In this document: piece after piece, positions 1-7,998 of the stretch
Numbering within the stretch: position 1 is the first letter of the stretch
Layout of the letters: each line of letters opens with the position of its first letter
DNA from: Acidimicrobiia bacterium
Lineage (GTDB): Bacteria > Actinomycetota > Acidimicrobiia > Acidimicrobiales > SZUA-35
DNA length: 56,620 bases
Reading direction: 5' to 3'
NCBI GenBank assembly: GCA_003231975.1
Contig: QIKW01000079.1
Span: 1-56,620 of the forward strand
Notes under the pieces: generated by a model
Databases searched by the model: none
What the model was told of the DNA's origin: nothing
What the model saw: only the letters and a program-made list of their open reading frames with translations
Program-made: the position numbers and the translations under genes

Positions 1-17
1 CCCAATGCAATCGTGCG

Positions 18-92
18 TGGTCGCCGTCGGCGACCAGCGAGTATGAGGTGACCCGGATGGGGCGAAGCCCGGTCTGCGGTAGCAGGCCCAAT
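18..92. repeat. Intergenic palindrome plus diverged 38-nt repeat
   Basis: A 19-nt hairpin (TGGTCGCC, 3-nt spacer, GGCGACCA) lies at 18-36. It is followed at 55-92 by a diverged copy of the repeat that occurs at 7779-7817 and 7960-7998 (GGATGGG..AGCCCGG..GCGGTAG..CCCAAT). The same palindrome recurs at 7742-7760, 55813-55831 and 55902-55920. It lies directly upstream of the first gene. It resembles REP-type extragenic elements; the function is unknown. Confidence 0.7.
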
Positions 93-109
93 GTGACAGT
101 ATCGGTGGC

Positions 110-814
110 GTGTTTCGTCGAGGTGCGGTTGTTCTGGTGATGGCTCTGGTGGCTGCGGCTTGTGGTAACTCTGGCGATTCGGAATCCTCGATTGATATTT
201 TTTGTGAGGAAGCCAGGGCCTTCCAGCAGTTTCAGCAGACCATCGAACTTGTTTTGTTCGACCCAGCAGAGACCCAGCAGTTCTTTGTCGGGTCAATGGA
301 GCGAATTAGTCGGCTGGCTGAGATTGCCCCACCAACCGTGCGAGGAGATGTTGAGACTGTCCGTCTAGGGTTCGAGGCCTTGGACAAGTCAATGGCAGAA
401 GCGGGCTACAACGTGTTGCTGGTGCCAGAGTCTGCGTTGGACAACAGCGGCACCGAGGCAGCTGCGGGCCGAATTGATGATTTCTTGGGTTCGGCCTGTA
501 GGGGCGATGGCGATCCGATAGCCGGGTTTGGCGACGATCCGTTTGCCCCGTCGGTGCTTAGTCTCGACGAGATCGAAGATCTTCAGTCTGCGGTTGACGA
601 AGATGGAGACGACCTGGAGCAGCTGGTGGCGGTTCAGTTGGAGGAAGAGTTCGGTCTGACTGGGAACGAGGCCAGCTGTATCGTGTCCGGCTTGGACATC
701 AGCCTGATCACCTCGCTGGCTGGGGGCGATCCCATAACGGCTGAGGCGACGGACCGGTTTGTAGCGGTGTTGGAAACGTGCGGAGTTGATATGAACCGGT
801 TGGGCGGCCGGTGA
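110..814 (+). CDS. Lipoprotein with C-terminal two-cysteine domain
   Basis: 234 residues from a GTG start. The N-terminus has Arg residues, a hydrophobic stretch (VVLVMALVAAAC) and a lipobox, so it is probably a lipid-anchored exported protein with mature Cys18. An acidic region (about 25-135) contains a Cys pair and a PP motif. The C-terminal part (about 165-234) has the pattern L-T-x2-E-A-x-C-I-V-x2-L-D and a second Cys about 40 residues later near the end. That domain recurs in the lipoproteins at 12494-13363 and 13424-14020, and the N-terminal half also resembles the 12494 protein. CAGTAT at 97-102 could be a -10 box placing the transcript start at or next to the GTG. Function unknown; no named family recognised. 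Confidence 0.8.
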   Translation: MFRRGAVVLVMALVAAACGNSGDSESSIDIFCEEARAFQQFQQTIELVLFDPAETQQFFVGSMERISRLAEIAPPTVRGDVETVRLGFEALDKSMAEAGYNVLLVPESALDNSGTEAAAGRIDDFLGSACRGDGDPIAGFGDDPFAPSVLSLDEIEDLQSAVDEDGDDLEQLVAVQLEEEFGLTGNEASCIVSGLDISLITSLAGGDPITAEATDRFVAVLETCGVDMNRLGGR

Positions 815-850
815 CCTGATGTTGAACGAGGCAGCTAAAGGAGTGAGATC

Positions 851-1261
851 TTGAGAAACAGAGTTGTGATTTGGGGAGGGGCGCTTGGGCTTTGGACCCT
901 GTTGGTGTGGGTTGGGCGGATCCGAAATGTGGTTGGCGCCGACGACATTGGCGGTTTTGGAAAGTTGTGGAGGTTGGTTGTTGCTGTCGGTTTCGTGGTT
1001 GTAGGAGCAGCAGTGACCATTGGCGTGCTGTCCTCGGTCAAGAAGGCCACCAAGCCGGCTGCGGTTGGCAGCTTGGTTGTTGGGCTGGCCGTTGTTGGTT
1101 CTGGCTGGTGGCTGATCCGCGGAGGGCAGATTCTGATAGGAGATTGGGACACCAGTTTCAAGGTGGTTCACACCCTGCTGGCAACAGCAACATTTGGATT
1201 CAGCGCGATGGCCTGGCGGGCAGTGCGGTCACAGCAGCTAGCATCTGTCAGCCATGGGTGA
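851..1261 (+). CDS. Small multi-pass membrane protein
   Basis: 136 residues from a TTG start chosen because AAAGGAGTG lies about 8 nt upstream. Hydropathy by eye gives four membrane segments (about 7-21, 42-62, 73-91 and 110-126), with short polar loops and a few basic residues at the C-terminus. No catalytic motif is visible and I do not recognise a family. It follows the lipoprotein by 36 nt and overlaps the next gene by 8 nt, so the three are probably co-transcribed. Confidence 0.7.
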   Translation: MRNRVVIWGGALGLWTLLVWVGRIRNVVGADDIGGFGKLWRLVVAVGFVVVGAAVTIGVLSSVKKATKPAAVGSLVVGLAVVGSGWWLIRGGQILIGDWDTSFKVVHTLLATATFGFSAMAWRAVRSQQLASVSHG

Positions 1262-1574
1262 ACCAGTCAGCGTTATCCAGAAGTCGTCAAGTAATCATGG
1301 GGTGATTCGGCTTGAGACGAATCGCACTTTCACAGGAATGGGCCATGAGCGCTACAAGGCATCAGATGTCATTGTCGGTGACCGCCCGCCGGATGTGGCG
1401 GCTCGTGCTTTGTTCGCAACCGGACAGGTAGACCAGGTTCACGTTTACGCCCAAACCATCACAGTCACCCTTGGCCAAGGTGCTGATTCGGATGGGTTGA
1501 AGGAGATTGTCGAGAATCTCTTCATCCATTATCTGCCAGGCGTAGAAGTCCCAGACGAATCATCTTTCGATTGA
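1254..1574 (+). CDS. NifU/Nfu N-terminal-domain protein
   Basis: 106 residues resembling the Nfu_N (scaffold protein Nfu/NifU N-terminal) domain: an N-terminal strand with L-E-T-N-R-T-F, then P-P-D-V-A-A-R-A-L-F, a segment on a hydrophobic strand (VDQVHVYAQTITVTL) and a terminal helix with a Y-L-P-G-V-E end. The family is associated with Fe-S cluster assembly scaffolds, but this protein lacks the C-terminal NifU domain with its CxxC cluster ligands, so it cannot itself be a classical scaffold. It overlaps the preceding membrane-protein gene by 8 nt. The SOS promoter of imuA' begins immediately after its stop codon. Confidence 0.75.
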   Translation: MGEPVSVIQKSSSNHGVIRLETNRTFTGMGHERYKASDVIVGDRPPDVAARALFATGQVDQVHVYAQTITVTLGQGADSDGLKEIVENLFIHYLPGVEVPDESSFD

Positions 1575-1580
1575 CTCGAG

Positions 1581-1612
1581 TTGACCAGTATCGAACAAAT
1601 GTTCGATACTGG
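1581..1612 (+). promoter_or_regulatory. LexA (SOS) box in imuA' promoter
   Basis: The actinobacterial SOS consensus TCGAAC-N4-GTTCGA is perfect at 1591-1606 (N4 = AAAT). The palindrome extends to 12 bp per arm (1585-1612, CCAGTATCGAAC mirrored). TTGACC at 1581-1586 and GATACT at 1605-1610 are a -35/-10 pair with an 18-nt spacer, so LexA would sit between and over them. The ATG of imuA' is at 1617, six bases after the -10 box, so the transcript is probably leaderless. Confidence 0.85.
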
Positions 1613-1616
1613 CTGA

Positions 1617-2336
1617 ATGGCGGAGCTTGAAACCAAAAGACGGCCGGCACTGAGCGCCGACATCATCCAGCGAATAAAGCCGGTCACATTGGCGACCAGG
1701 CAAGTGATGGACGTCCCTGAGATGCTCAAGCCGCTCTTTCCATTGGGCGGAGTGCAGCGAGGCACCAGCCTTGCCTTTGCCGGCAACAGCGGCTGGGCAC
1801 TCGCCATGGCAATCATGGCTGAGGCATTGGGCACCGAAGGATGGCTGGGCTTGGTTGGGGCACCCGACTTTGGTCTGATGGCAGCAGCAGAGTACGGGGT
1901 TCGACTTGATCGGATCCTTGTGGTTGAGACGCCTTCGCTGAAGTTGTGGCCAACAGTGGTTGCATCACTTCTTGAGTCAGTTGATGTGGTTGCTGTTGCT
2001 CCAGTAGGGAAGGTTGGCTTAAGGGATGCCCGCCGTCTGACCGCCAGAGCCAGGGAACAGTCGTCGGTACTACTTCATCTGGACGGTGCTGCCACCTGGC
2101 CAACTGCGGTTGATGTGGTGCTTGCAGCAAGAGCGCGAGATTGGAGCGGCCTTGGTGATGGCCATGGGCATCTCGTTGCCCGACGGGTTGAGGTTGAATC
2201 AACCGGCCGTCGCTCTGCGGCGCGCCAAACAAAGGTTGAGGTTCTTCTGCCTGGCCCCGATGGGTGCATTGGTGAAGTTGTGCCGGAAGCAGCCGTTGCT
2301 GTCAGCCGTGGTGGGTCAGAACCGGCGCTGTTGTGA
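1617..2336 (+). CDS. imuA': ImuA'-like RecA-fold mutasome protein
   Basis: 239 residues resembling actinobacterial ImuA', a RecA-fold protein that links the inactive polymerase ImuB and DnaE2 in SOS mutagenesis. Near residues 43-60 the protein has F-P-L-G-G-V-Q-R-G-T followed by G-N-S-G-W-A, a degenerate P-loop position without GKT/S. A central RecA-like core follows, and the last 30 residues are poorly structured. The identification rests on position (directly upstream of imuB), size, this GG-x-x-RG motif and the perfect SOS box. Its TGA overlaps the GTG of imuB (GTGA), implying translational coupling. It starts without a ribosome binding site, consistent with leaderless translation. Confidence 0.85.
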   Translation: MAELETKRRPALSADIIQRIKPVTLATRQVMDVPEMLKPLFPLGGVQRGTSLAFAGNSGWALAMAIMAEALGTEGWLGLVGAPDFGLMAAAEYGVRLDRILVVETPSLKLWPTVVASLLESVDVVAVAPVGKVGLRDARRLTARAREQSSVLLHLDGAATWPTAVDVVLAARARDWSGLGDGHGHLVARRVEVESTGRRSAARQTKVEVLLPGPDGCIGEVVPEAAVAVSRGGSEPALL

Positions 2337-3922
2337 CTGCTGTTCGAATGGCTGTGTTGTGGTGCCCAGACTGGCCAGTGGTTGCATGGGGGGTACCGCT
2401 TGACGAACCAGCAATTGTGGTTGTCGGCAACCGAGTGGTCGCTTCTTCGCCGGCCGCGAGAGAAGAAGGCGTGGCGCGTGGGCAGCGACGGCGTGACGCC
2501 CAGAGCCGTTGCCCGGATGTTGCGGTGCTGGAGCGAGACGTAGGCCGCGAAGTGAGATTGTTCGAGCCAGTTGTTGACGCCATTGTTGAGGTTACGCCAA
2601 GGGTTGAGGTGGCTGGGCCGGGCATTGCCGGATTCCCGACCAAAGGCCCGTCTCGATTCTTCGGTGGAGACAAAGCGCTGGCCAGCACCGTTTTGGACCG
2701 AATCGTCCCGGTGCTTGCCAAGAGAGGGGAGGGCCGGATTGCAATTGCCGACGGAATGTTCGCCGCCCGCTTAGCTGCTCGCTCGGCCAACTTAAAGAAC
2801 GGACCCGTGATAGTGCCGGTGGGGGAGAGCCCGGCCTTTCTTGGTGGCTTTCCCATTGCTGCACTGGAACAGCCAGACCTCACCGATGTGCTTGGGAGGC
2901 TTGGGTTGAGCACCTTGGGTGCGTTCGCGAAGTTGGCCTCGGCAGACGTTGTTGGCCGTTTCGGCAAAGTCGGGCAGTTGGCCCATCGATTGGCAAGAGG
3001 GGAAGACGATCATCCGCCAGACCTCAGAAGGCCTGCCCCAAACCTTGCTGTTACCTGGGTGTTCGAGCCGGTAGCGAACCGTATCGACCAGTGTGCCTAT
3101 GCGGCAAAAGCTTTGGCCGATGAACTCAACGCGTCACTTGTGGCCGACGGTTTGGCTTGCATCAGGGTTGCGATCGAGGCCGAGACGCACAGTGGAGAAG
3201 AGCATGTTCGTTTGTGGAGACACGACGGAGCCTTGTCTTCTGCTGCCATAGCAGAACGGGCCCGCTGGCAATTGGAGGGATGGCTTGGGATGGCTGTTCG
3301 CACTTCCGGAAAGACGGGAGACCAGGCAGACGACGACCGTGGAATTCGACGCCTGACGCTTGTTCCTGATGAAGTGGTTCCAGCCGACGGTCGCCAACTT
3401 GGATTGTGGGGTGGAAGAGCCGAACGGGCAGATGACGTAACCCGGGTTGTTGCCAGAATCCAGGCCTTGATGGGAGCCGAGGCGGTGCTTGTTCCAGAGT
3501 GGCGGGGCGGTCGCGGGCCAGCGGATCAGATCACACTGATCCCAGCCGCCGCAGTTGATCTTGGTGAAGAACGAGTTGCCACAGGCATTGGTTGGGTTGA
3601 TGAGCCGTGGCCGGGGAAGGTGCCTGCACCCGCTCCATCAAAAGTGCTTCTCGATCAGCCAGAGATTGAAGTTGTTGACACAGCAGGTAAATCAGTGGTG
3701 GTAGGTGGGCGGGGCGAGCTGTCTTCGCCACCGGCAATAGTGATCATGGCAAAGAAGCAATGGGCGGTTTCGGCCTGGGCTGGCCCATGGCCTGCAGACG
3801 AACGGTGGTGGGATCCCCTGACACAACGCCGCAGGGCCCGCCTTCAGGTGAAGCTTGAAGACCAGTCGGCCCATCTTCTGATCGTTGAACGCCAGGCTTG
3901 GTATTTGGAAGCAACCTACTAA
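2333..3922 (+). CDS. imuB: ImuB, catalytically inactive Y-family polymerase homologue
   Basis: 529 residues, the usual ImuB length. The N-terminus (R-M-A-V-L-W-C-P-D-W-P-V-V-A) aligns with the first strand of Y-family polymerases, but the metal-binding DxD is not preserved, as is typical of ImuB. Next come A-S-S-P-A-A-R-E-E-G-V-x-R-G-Q-R-R-R, the palm/fingers region, the S-R-F-F-G-G-D-K-A-L-A segment, a helix-hairpin-helix-like stretch (L-G-R-L-G-L-S-T-L-G-A-F-A), a little-finger region, and a long C-terminal tail. ImuB is known to bind the beta clamp and recruit DnaE2. The GTG start overlaps the imuA' stop. dnaE2 lies 5 kb downstream under its own SOS box, so the cassette is split. Confidence 0.92.
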   Translation: MTAVRMAVLWCPDWPVVAWGVPLDEPAIVVVGNRVVASSPAAREEGVARGQRRRDAQSRCPDVAVLERDVGREVRLFEPVVDAIVEVTPRVEVAGPGIAGFPTKGPSRFFGGDKALASTVLDRIVPVLAKRGEGRIAIADGMFAARLAARSANLKNGPVIVPVGESPAFLGGFPIAALEQPDLTDVLGRLGLSTLGAFAKLASADVVGRFGKVGQLAHRLARGEDDHPPDLRRPAPNLAVTWVFEPVANRIDQCAYAAKALADELNASLVADGLACIRVAIEAETHSGEEHVRLWRHDGALSSAAIAERARWQLEGWLGMAVRTSGKTGDQADDDRGIRRLTLVPDEVVPADGRQLGLWGGRAERADDVTRVVARIQALMGAEAVLVPEWRGGRGPADQITLIPAAAVDLGEERVATGIGWVDEPWPGKVPAPAPSKVLLDQPEIEVVDTAGKSVVVGGRGELSSPPAIVIMAKKQWAVSAWAGPWPADERWWDPLTQRRRARLQVKLEDQSAHLLIVERQAWYLEATY

Positions 3923-4036
3923 CCAGAAAAAACCAAGTGACAACAGACCACAGTTCTCAGTTCGAGCGGAAAAGCTCAGCGGGATATGCTTTGAGTTTCT
4001 AACTATGACACGCCAAGATGAACACTCACCGATGAA

Positions 4037-5311
4037 ATGAACACCCCACGCGAAGAATTCTCAGCAGCCTTCAAATCCTTGCAGATCCCGAACTACCGGA
4101 TCCTCTGGTGGGCCGGGGTCTTCTCGTTCATGTCTGTTCAAGGCCAGTTTGTGTTGCGTGGCATCCTTGCGTGGGACCTGACCGGCCGAGAAGGGGCGCT
4201 TGGGCTTGTGTACCTGGCCTTCGGCCTTGCTCTGTTGGTCTCAACCCCACTTGGAGGGGTGGCCGCAGACCGCTTTCCTCGTCGAACGGTGCTGGCCGCA
4301 AGTCAGGCAATGATCTTCTGTAGCGCGGCCGTGATGGGGGTGGTGGTACTCGCAGGCCTAGTTGAGTTCTGGATGGTGCTGGTTGCCGGAACGGTCCAGG
4401 GAGTTTCGTTTGGTTTCTACGGGCCAGCCAGGGTTGCTTTTTCGGCCGATCTGGTTGGGCGAAAGCAACTGGGTAACGCAATCACGCTCTCCCTCCTCAG
4501 CATGAACGCAACCAGGATTTTCGCTCCGGCGCTGGCCGGTGTTCTTGCAGGCGTATGGTTCGTCGGGATCGGTGGTGCCTACCTGATCTCCGCTTTTTTT
4601 TCGTTCTTCAGCTTGGTGGGAGTGCTGAGGCTCCCCAAGATTCAGATCGAAAATCCAAGCAGCCGCAACCCGTTTGCCGACATCGCCGACGGTGTCAGGT
4701 ACGTGGCAGGCAAACCAAAACTACGTCGGCTGGTGCTCGCTTCCTTTTTCATCATCATGTTCGGATTCAACTACGTTGCGTTTCTCCCAGCCCTTGTGAA
4801 GGACGTGTTCAACCGTGGTGATGGAGCACTTGGGGTTTTGAGTTCTGCCAGTGCCATCGGCGCGTTGGTCATCTCGATTCCGCTAGCCAGCCGAGCCGAC
4901 TCTGCAAAGGCCAAACCGGTGATGGCCGTGTCGGGTGCAGCATTTGGAGCTCTTGTGATGCTGCTGGGAGCCGCCCCAACATTCTGGACGGCGTTCGCGG
5001 TGTTGATTGTGGTTGGAGCATCAACTGCGACATACATGTCGTTGTCGAACACAATTGCACTGCAGATGGCAAGCGATGCCCAACGTGGTCGCGTGCAGTC
5101 GCTAATGCAGCTGTCGTTTGCTGGTTTCGGAATAGCCGCTGCGCCCCTTGGCCTGTTGGCCGAGGCGGTTGGCCTTCGCCTCGCGATAGGAGTTATGGGC
5201 GGCGTGGCGCTGGTGGTCTCAGCGCTCTATTTTGCCTTCGAGGTTGCAGGCAGCAACGAAGCGGCGCCGGGCCTGGTCGGCCAGGAACGAGCCAATGTCA
5301 GAAGAGGATGA
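4037..5311 (+). CDS. MFS transporter
   Basis: 424 residues with about 12 hydrophobic segments. After the second helix comes the major-facilitator loop signature G-G-V-A-A-D-R-F-P-R-R, and a central polar loop lies around residue 200. It resembles the enterobactin-exporter/tetracycline-type MFS_3 families, so drug or small-molecule export is likely; the substrate cannot be read from sequence. Its 3' end overlaps the 3' end of the convergent alcohol dehydrogenase by 14 nt. I see no clear operon partner; a 114-nt gap separates it from imuB. Confidence 0.9.
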   Translation: MNTPREEFSAAFKSLQIPNYRILWWAGVFSFMSVQGQFVLRGILAWDLTGREGALGLVYLAFGLALLVSTPLGGVAADRFPRRTVLAASQAMIFCSAAVMGVVVLAGLVEFWMVLVAGTVQGVSFGFYGPARVAFSADLVGRKQLGNAITLSLLSMNATRIFAPALAGVLAGVWFVGIGGAYLISAFFSFFSLVGVLRLPKIQIENPSSRNPFADIADGVRYVAGKPKLRRLVLASFFIIMFGFNYVAFLPALVKDVFNRGDGALGVLSSASAIGALVISIPLASRADSAKAKPVMAVSGAAFGALVMLLGAAPTFWTAFAVLIVVGASTATYMSLSNTIALQMASDAQRGRVQSLMQLSFAGFGIAAAPLGLLAEAVGLRLAIGVMGGVALVVSALYFAFEVAGSNEAAPGLVGQERANVRRG

Positions 5312-6383
5312 CCGAGCGGGCAACGTTGCCGGCCTTCATGTCGGCGAAGCCCTCGTTTACCTCTTCAAGCGTGATGGTCTTTGACACCATCTCATCAAGC
5401 TTGAGCCTGCCGTCGAGGTACATCTCGACGTAGCGGGGCATGTCTGTCCGAAACTGGTTGGAACCCATGTTTGACCCGGTCAGCATCTTTTCGTCAAGCA
5501 GGTCTGCGCCGTGAACCTCAATCATCGTGCCGACGGGGATCAGGCCGATCACGGTTGCTTGGCCGCGCCGCCTCAGCATCTTGAACGCCTGCTCGGCGGT
5601 TGACTTCAGACCGACGGCTTCGAAGCTGTAGTGCACGCCTCCGTTGGTGATGTCCTTCACCGCCGCAACCGGGTCGTCATCTGCACCGTTTACCACGTGG
5701 GTGGCACCGAGCGATTGTGCCAACTCCAGCTTTGAGCCGACGGTGTCTACCGCAATGATCTTGTTGGCGCCGGCAATTCGAGCCCCCTGCACGGCAGCCA
5801 GGCCAATTCCGCCACAGCCAATTACAACAACGGTGGTGCCTGCCTGCACCTTTGCGGTTCGAAATACTGCTCCTAGGCCCGTGGTGACGCCGCAACCAAT
5901 TAGCGAGGCCTTGTCAAGCGGCATGGCCTCGTCGATCTTCACCAAGGCGTGCTCATGAATCAGCATCTTCTCGGCGAAGGACGATAGATGCATGAACTGT
6001 TCAACCGGCTCGCCGTTTCTGGTGATCCGGGGCGGCTCGCCAGGCTGGCGGACCAGCTCTTCATTCTTCAGTTCGCAAGTGCTCATGTGGCCGCTGAGGC
6101 ATTGCTCGCAATGGCCGCAAAAGGCGCTGAGGCAGGTGATCACGTGATCACCCGGCTTGACATGGTGAACCGCAGAGCCAACCTCTTCCACCACACCCGC
6201 TGACTCATGACCGAGAACGGCCGGGCACTCCTGCGGATAGAGACCTTCCATGAAATGCAGGTCGCTGTGACAGACACCGGCGGCAACGACGCGTACCAGC
6301 ACCTCGCGAGGGCCGGGCGAATCCAGCTCGATGTCTTCGATTTCCAATTGGCCGGGGACAGAGTTGAGGATGGCTGCTTTCAT
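5298..6383 (-). CDS. Zn-dependent class III-type alcohol dehydrogenase
   Basis: 361 residues of the medium-chain dehydrogenase family. Visible: G-V-C-H-S-D-L-H (catalytic Zn ligand Cys), G-H-E-S-A-G-V-V, a structural Zn site with four Cys (C-G-H-C-E-Q-C-L-S-G-H-M-S-T-C), and a Rossmann motif G-C-G-G-I-G-L-A-A-V-Q-G followed by an acidic strand end (IAVD), pointing to NAD(H). It resembles actinobacterial Rxyl_3153-type and class III ADHs; the substrate is unknown. The gene lies 12 nt downstream of a MarR regulator on the same strand, which suggests one transcript and control by that regulator. Confidence 0.92.
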   Translation of the reverse strand: MKAAILNSVPGQLEIEDIELDSPGPREVLVRVVAAGVCHSDLHFMEGLYPQECPAVLGHESAGVVEEVGSAVHHVKPGDHVITCLSAFCGHCEQCLSGHMSTCELKNEELVRQPGEPPRITRNGEPVEQFMHLSSFAEKMLIHEHALVKIDEAMPLDKASLIGCGVTTGLGAVFRTAKVQAGTTVVVIGCGGIGLAAVQGARIAGANKIIAVDTVGSKLELAQSLGATHVVNGADDDPVAAVKDITNGGVHYSFEAVGLKSTAEQAFKMLRRRGQATVIGLIPVGTMIEVHGADLLDEKMLTGSNMGSNQFRTDMPRYVEMYLDGRLKLDEMVSKTITLEEVNEGFADMKAGNVARSVILF

Positions 6384-6395
6384 AGGCAGCGAACC

Positions 6396-6887
6396 CTACT
6401 TCTCGTCTGACCTGATTTCCTGACTGTCGACGTAGTCATCTATTGACCGGGCGAAGCGCTCGAGAAAGTCTGCAAGCACGATCTGGTCGTCGTTGCTGAA
6501 CTCGCTGAGAATCTGAGTGAGACCAAACTGCACCCGTTCAGCGATTATGTCGTTCCGCTCGCGACCCATTCGCGTAACCGACACCAGAACCGAGCGTTGA
6601 TCGTCTTCAGCTTTGACCCGTTCGGCGTAGCCCTTCACCACCAAGCAGCTGACCGCTCTGGTTGTTGACGCAGGCGTGATGCGAAGCGCTTCTGCCAATT
6701 CGCCCATTCGAAGCGGGCCCTGTTGGGCCAGCACGCTGAGGGCGTCGGCCAGCGCCATGTCGAGCCCCTCGTCGCCCATTCCGTAGAACAGGTCTTTGAT
6801 GCGGCCTGCCGATGCCCCTCGTCGGATTTCGCGCCATGCTCTGCCGACCCTGCGGCGCACGTCGGTGGGTATCACGATGCCGGTCAT
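6396..6887 (-). CDS. MarR-family transcriptional regulator
   Basis: 163 residues. The winged helix-turn-helix is clear: M-R-M-G-E-L-A-E-A-L-x-I-T-P-A-S-T-T-R-A-V followed by a wing with E-D-D-Q-R-S-V-L-V-S-V-T. I chose the ATG at 6887 over the TTG two codons upstream. It is encoded with the alcohol dehydrogenase. The divergent gap to the lipoprotein at 7049 contains ATTC-N6-GAAT (6926-6939), a possible operator; that assignment is inference. Ligand unknown. Confidence 0.9.
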   Translation of the reverse strand: MTGIVIPTDVRRRVGRAWREIRRGASAGRIKDLFYGMGDEGLDMALADALSVLAQQGPLRMGELAEALRITPASTTRAVSCLVVKGYAERVKAEDDQRSVLVSVTRMGRERNDIIAERVQFGLTQILSEFSNDDQIVLADFLERFARSIDDYVDSQEIRSDEK

Positions 6888-7048
6888 CGGCAACGAGTCT
6901 GGCCGCTGGTCGAGGGCAATGTCATATTCGAGTGTGAATTACCTAGAGCGCACTGGTCAATCTGAACCCCGCAACAATGGATCTGTTCGTCCGATAGGAC
7001 TTGTGGGTTGGAGCTTCTTCCATTCCTGACCGCCCAAAGGGAGATGGC

Positions 7049-7546
7049 ATGAGTCCTAGAAACGTGGTCGGAATCCTGGTTGGGTTTGCCCTCTTTGCCA
7101 GCGCCTGCACTGCAACATCTGAAGTTGACGAAACAGTACGTGACGACAGGGGAGCGGTTGTCGAGGGAGGCGAAGTTGGTGTGTTTGCGCTGAACGTCGG
7201 AGACTGCTTTACCGATGTGCCGACGGGCACCGTTGAGTCAATCGAGGCCGTCCCGTGCGCCGGGGAACACGGTGTTGAGATCTACCACCTCTTCGATGTG
7301 AGCCTGGACTCCTTCGATGAAGAAGAGGTCTCAACCTCGGCGGGAGACGGTTGTCTTGCCGCCTTCGAAGGCTACGTGGGGACCAGTTATGCCAATTCGA
7401 TCTACTACTCCAGCAGCCTGAACCCGTCGGACCAGTCGTGGAAGCAGGGTGACCGAGAGGTTGTTTGCATGCTGTTCCCCGTAGCGGCCGAGGGCGAGCC
7501 CGAACCTGCCACTACGAGTGGCACCGCAAGGGGATCCAAGCTCTAG
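7049..7546 (+). CDS. Septum_form-domain lipoprotein
   Basis: 165 residues. I chose the ATG at 7049, preceded by AAAGGGAG, over an upstream TTG. The signal peptide ends in a lipobox (FASAC), giving a lipid-anchored protein. The globular part has G-D-C-F-T-D-V-P, then V-P-C-A-G-E-H-G-V-E, two later Cys residues and W-K-Q-G-D-R-E-V-V-C-M-L near the end. That is the pattern of the septum-formation domain (PF13845-like) of actinobacteria, whose role is poorly defined. The protein encoded convergently at 7998-8831 carries the same domain behind a membrane segment. Confidence 0.82.
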   Translation: MSPRNVVGILVGFALFASACTATSEVDETVRDDRGAVVEGGEVGVFALNVGDCFTDVPTGTVESIEAVPCAGEHGVEIYHLFDVSLDSFDEEEVSTSAGDGCLAAFEGYVGTSYANSIYYSSSLNPSDQSWKQGDREVVCMLFPVAAEGEPEPATTSGTARGSKL

Positions 7547-7555
7547 CGCGATCGT

Positions 7556-7575
7556 TCGAAAGGGGACCCTTTCGA
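7556..7575. terminator. Hairpin 10 nt after lipoprotein stop
   Basis: Perfect inverted repeat TCGAAAGG, GGAC loop, CCTTTCGA. It begins ten bases after the stop codon at 7546. No U-tract follows, so it is only a candidate terminator. Confidence 0.45.
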
Positions 7576-7596
7576 CCGAGACTTATTCGTGCGCGT

Positions 7597-7998
7597 CGTT
7601 CCTCGGCCTTGCGGCCTCGTCTCTTCCCGAGTGTTTGTCGCTTCGCGCCAAAACTCGCCGGCGCCTGTTTGTTTCATTCAGGACCAGCAAAGCCGGACCC
7701 TGCTTGGCCCAGGGGCTCTGCCCCTGGAACCCCGTCTTGCGTGGTCGCCGTCGGCGACCAGCGAGAATCGCGTGACCAGGATGGGCGGAGCCCGGGAGGC
7801 GGTAGCCGACCCAATATGATCGCCCGGGAGGCGGTAGGCCACCGCCGTTCCTCGGCCTTTGGGGCCTCGTCTCTTCGCAACTTTTTCGCTTCGCTCAAAA
7901 CTCGCCCTTGGCTTGTGACGCGTTGCCGACGGCGTCGGCACGCTGCGAGCGGGTGAGTTGGATGGGCGGAGCCCGGGAGGCGGTAGCCGACCCAATAT
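7597..7998. repeat. Intergenic repeat block (REP-like palindromes and direct repeats)
   Basis: This gap holds no convincing gene and is built of repeats. A direct repeat of about 30 nt (CGTTCCTCGGCC..CCTCGTCTCTTC) occurs at 7597-7626 and 7846-7876. A 39-nt sequence is present identically at 7779-7817 and 7960-7998. The TGGTCGCC/GGCGACCA palindrome lies at 7742-7760, and TGCCGAC-GGC-GTCGGCA at 7924-7940. The second 39-nt copy ends on the stop codon of the gene at 7998-8831. Related units occur at 18-92 and 55669-55931. Confidence 0.85.

Noticed and set aside
7547-7997. Insertion sequence remnant
   Set aside because: No transposase frame or paired terminal inverted repeats bounding a unit; pattern fits REP-like extragenic repeats better.
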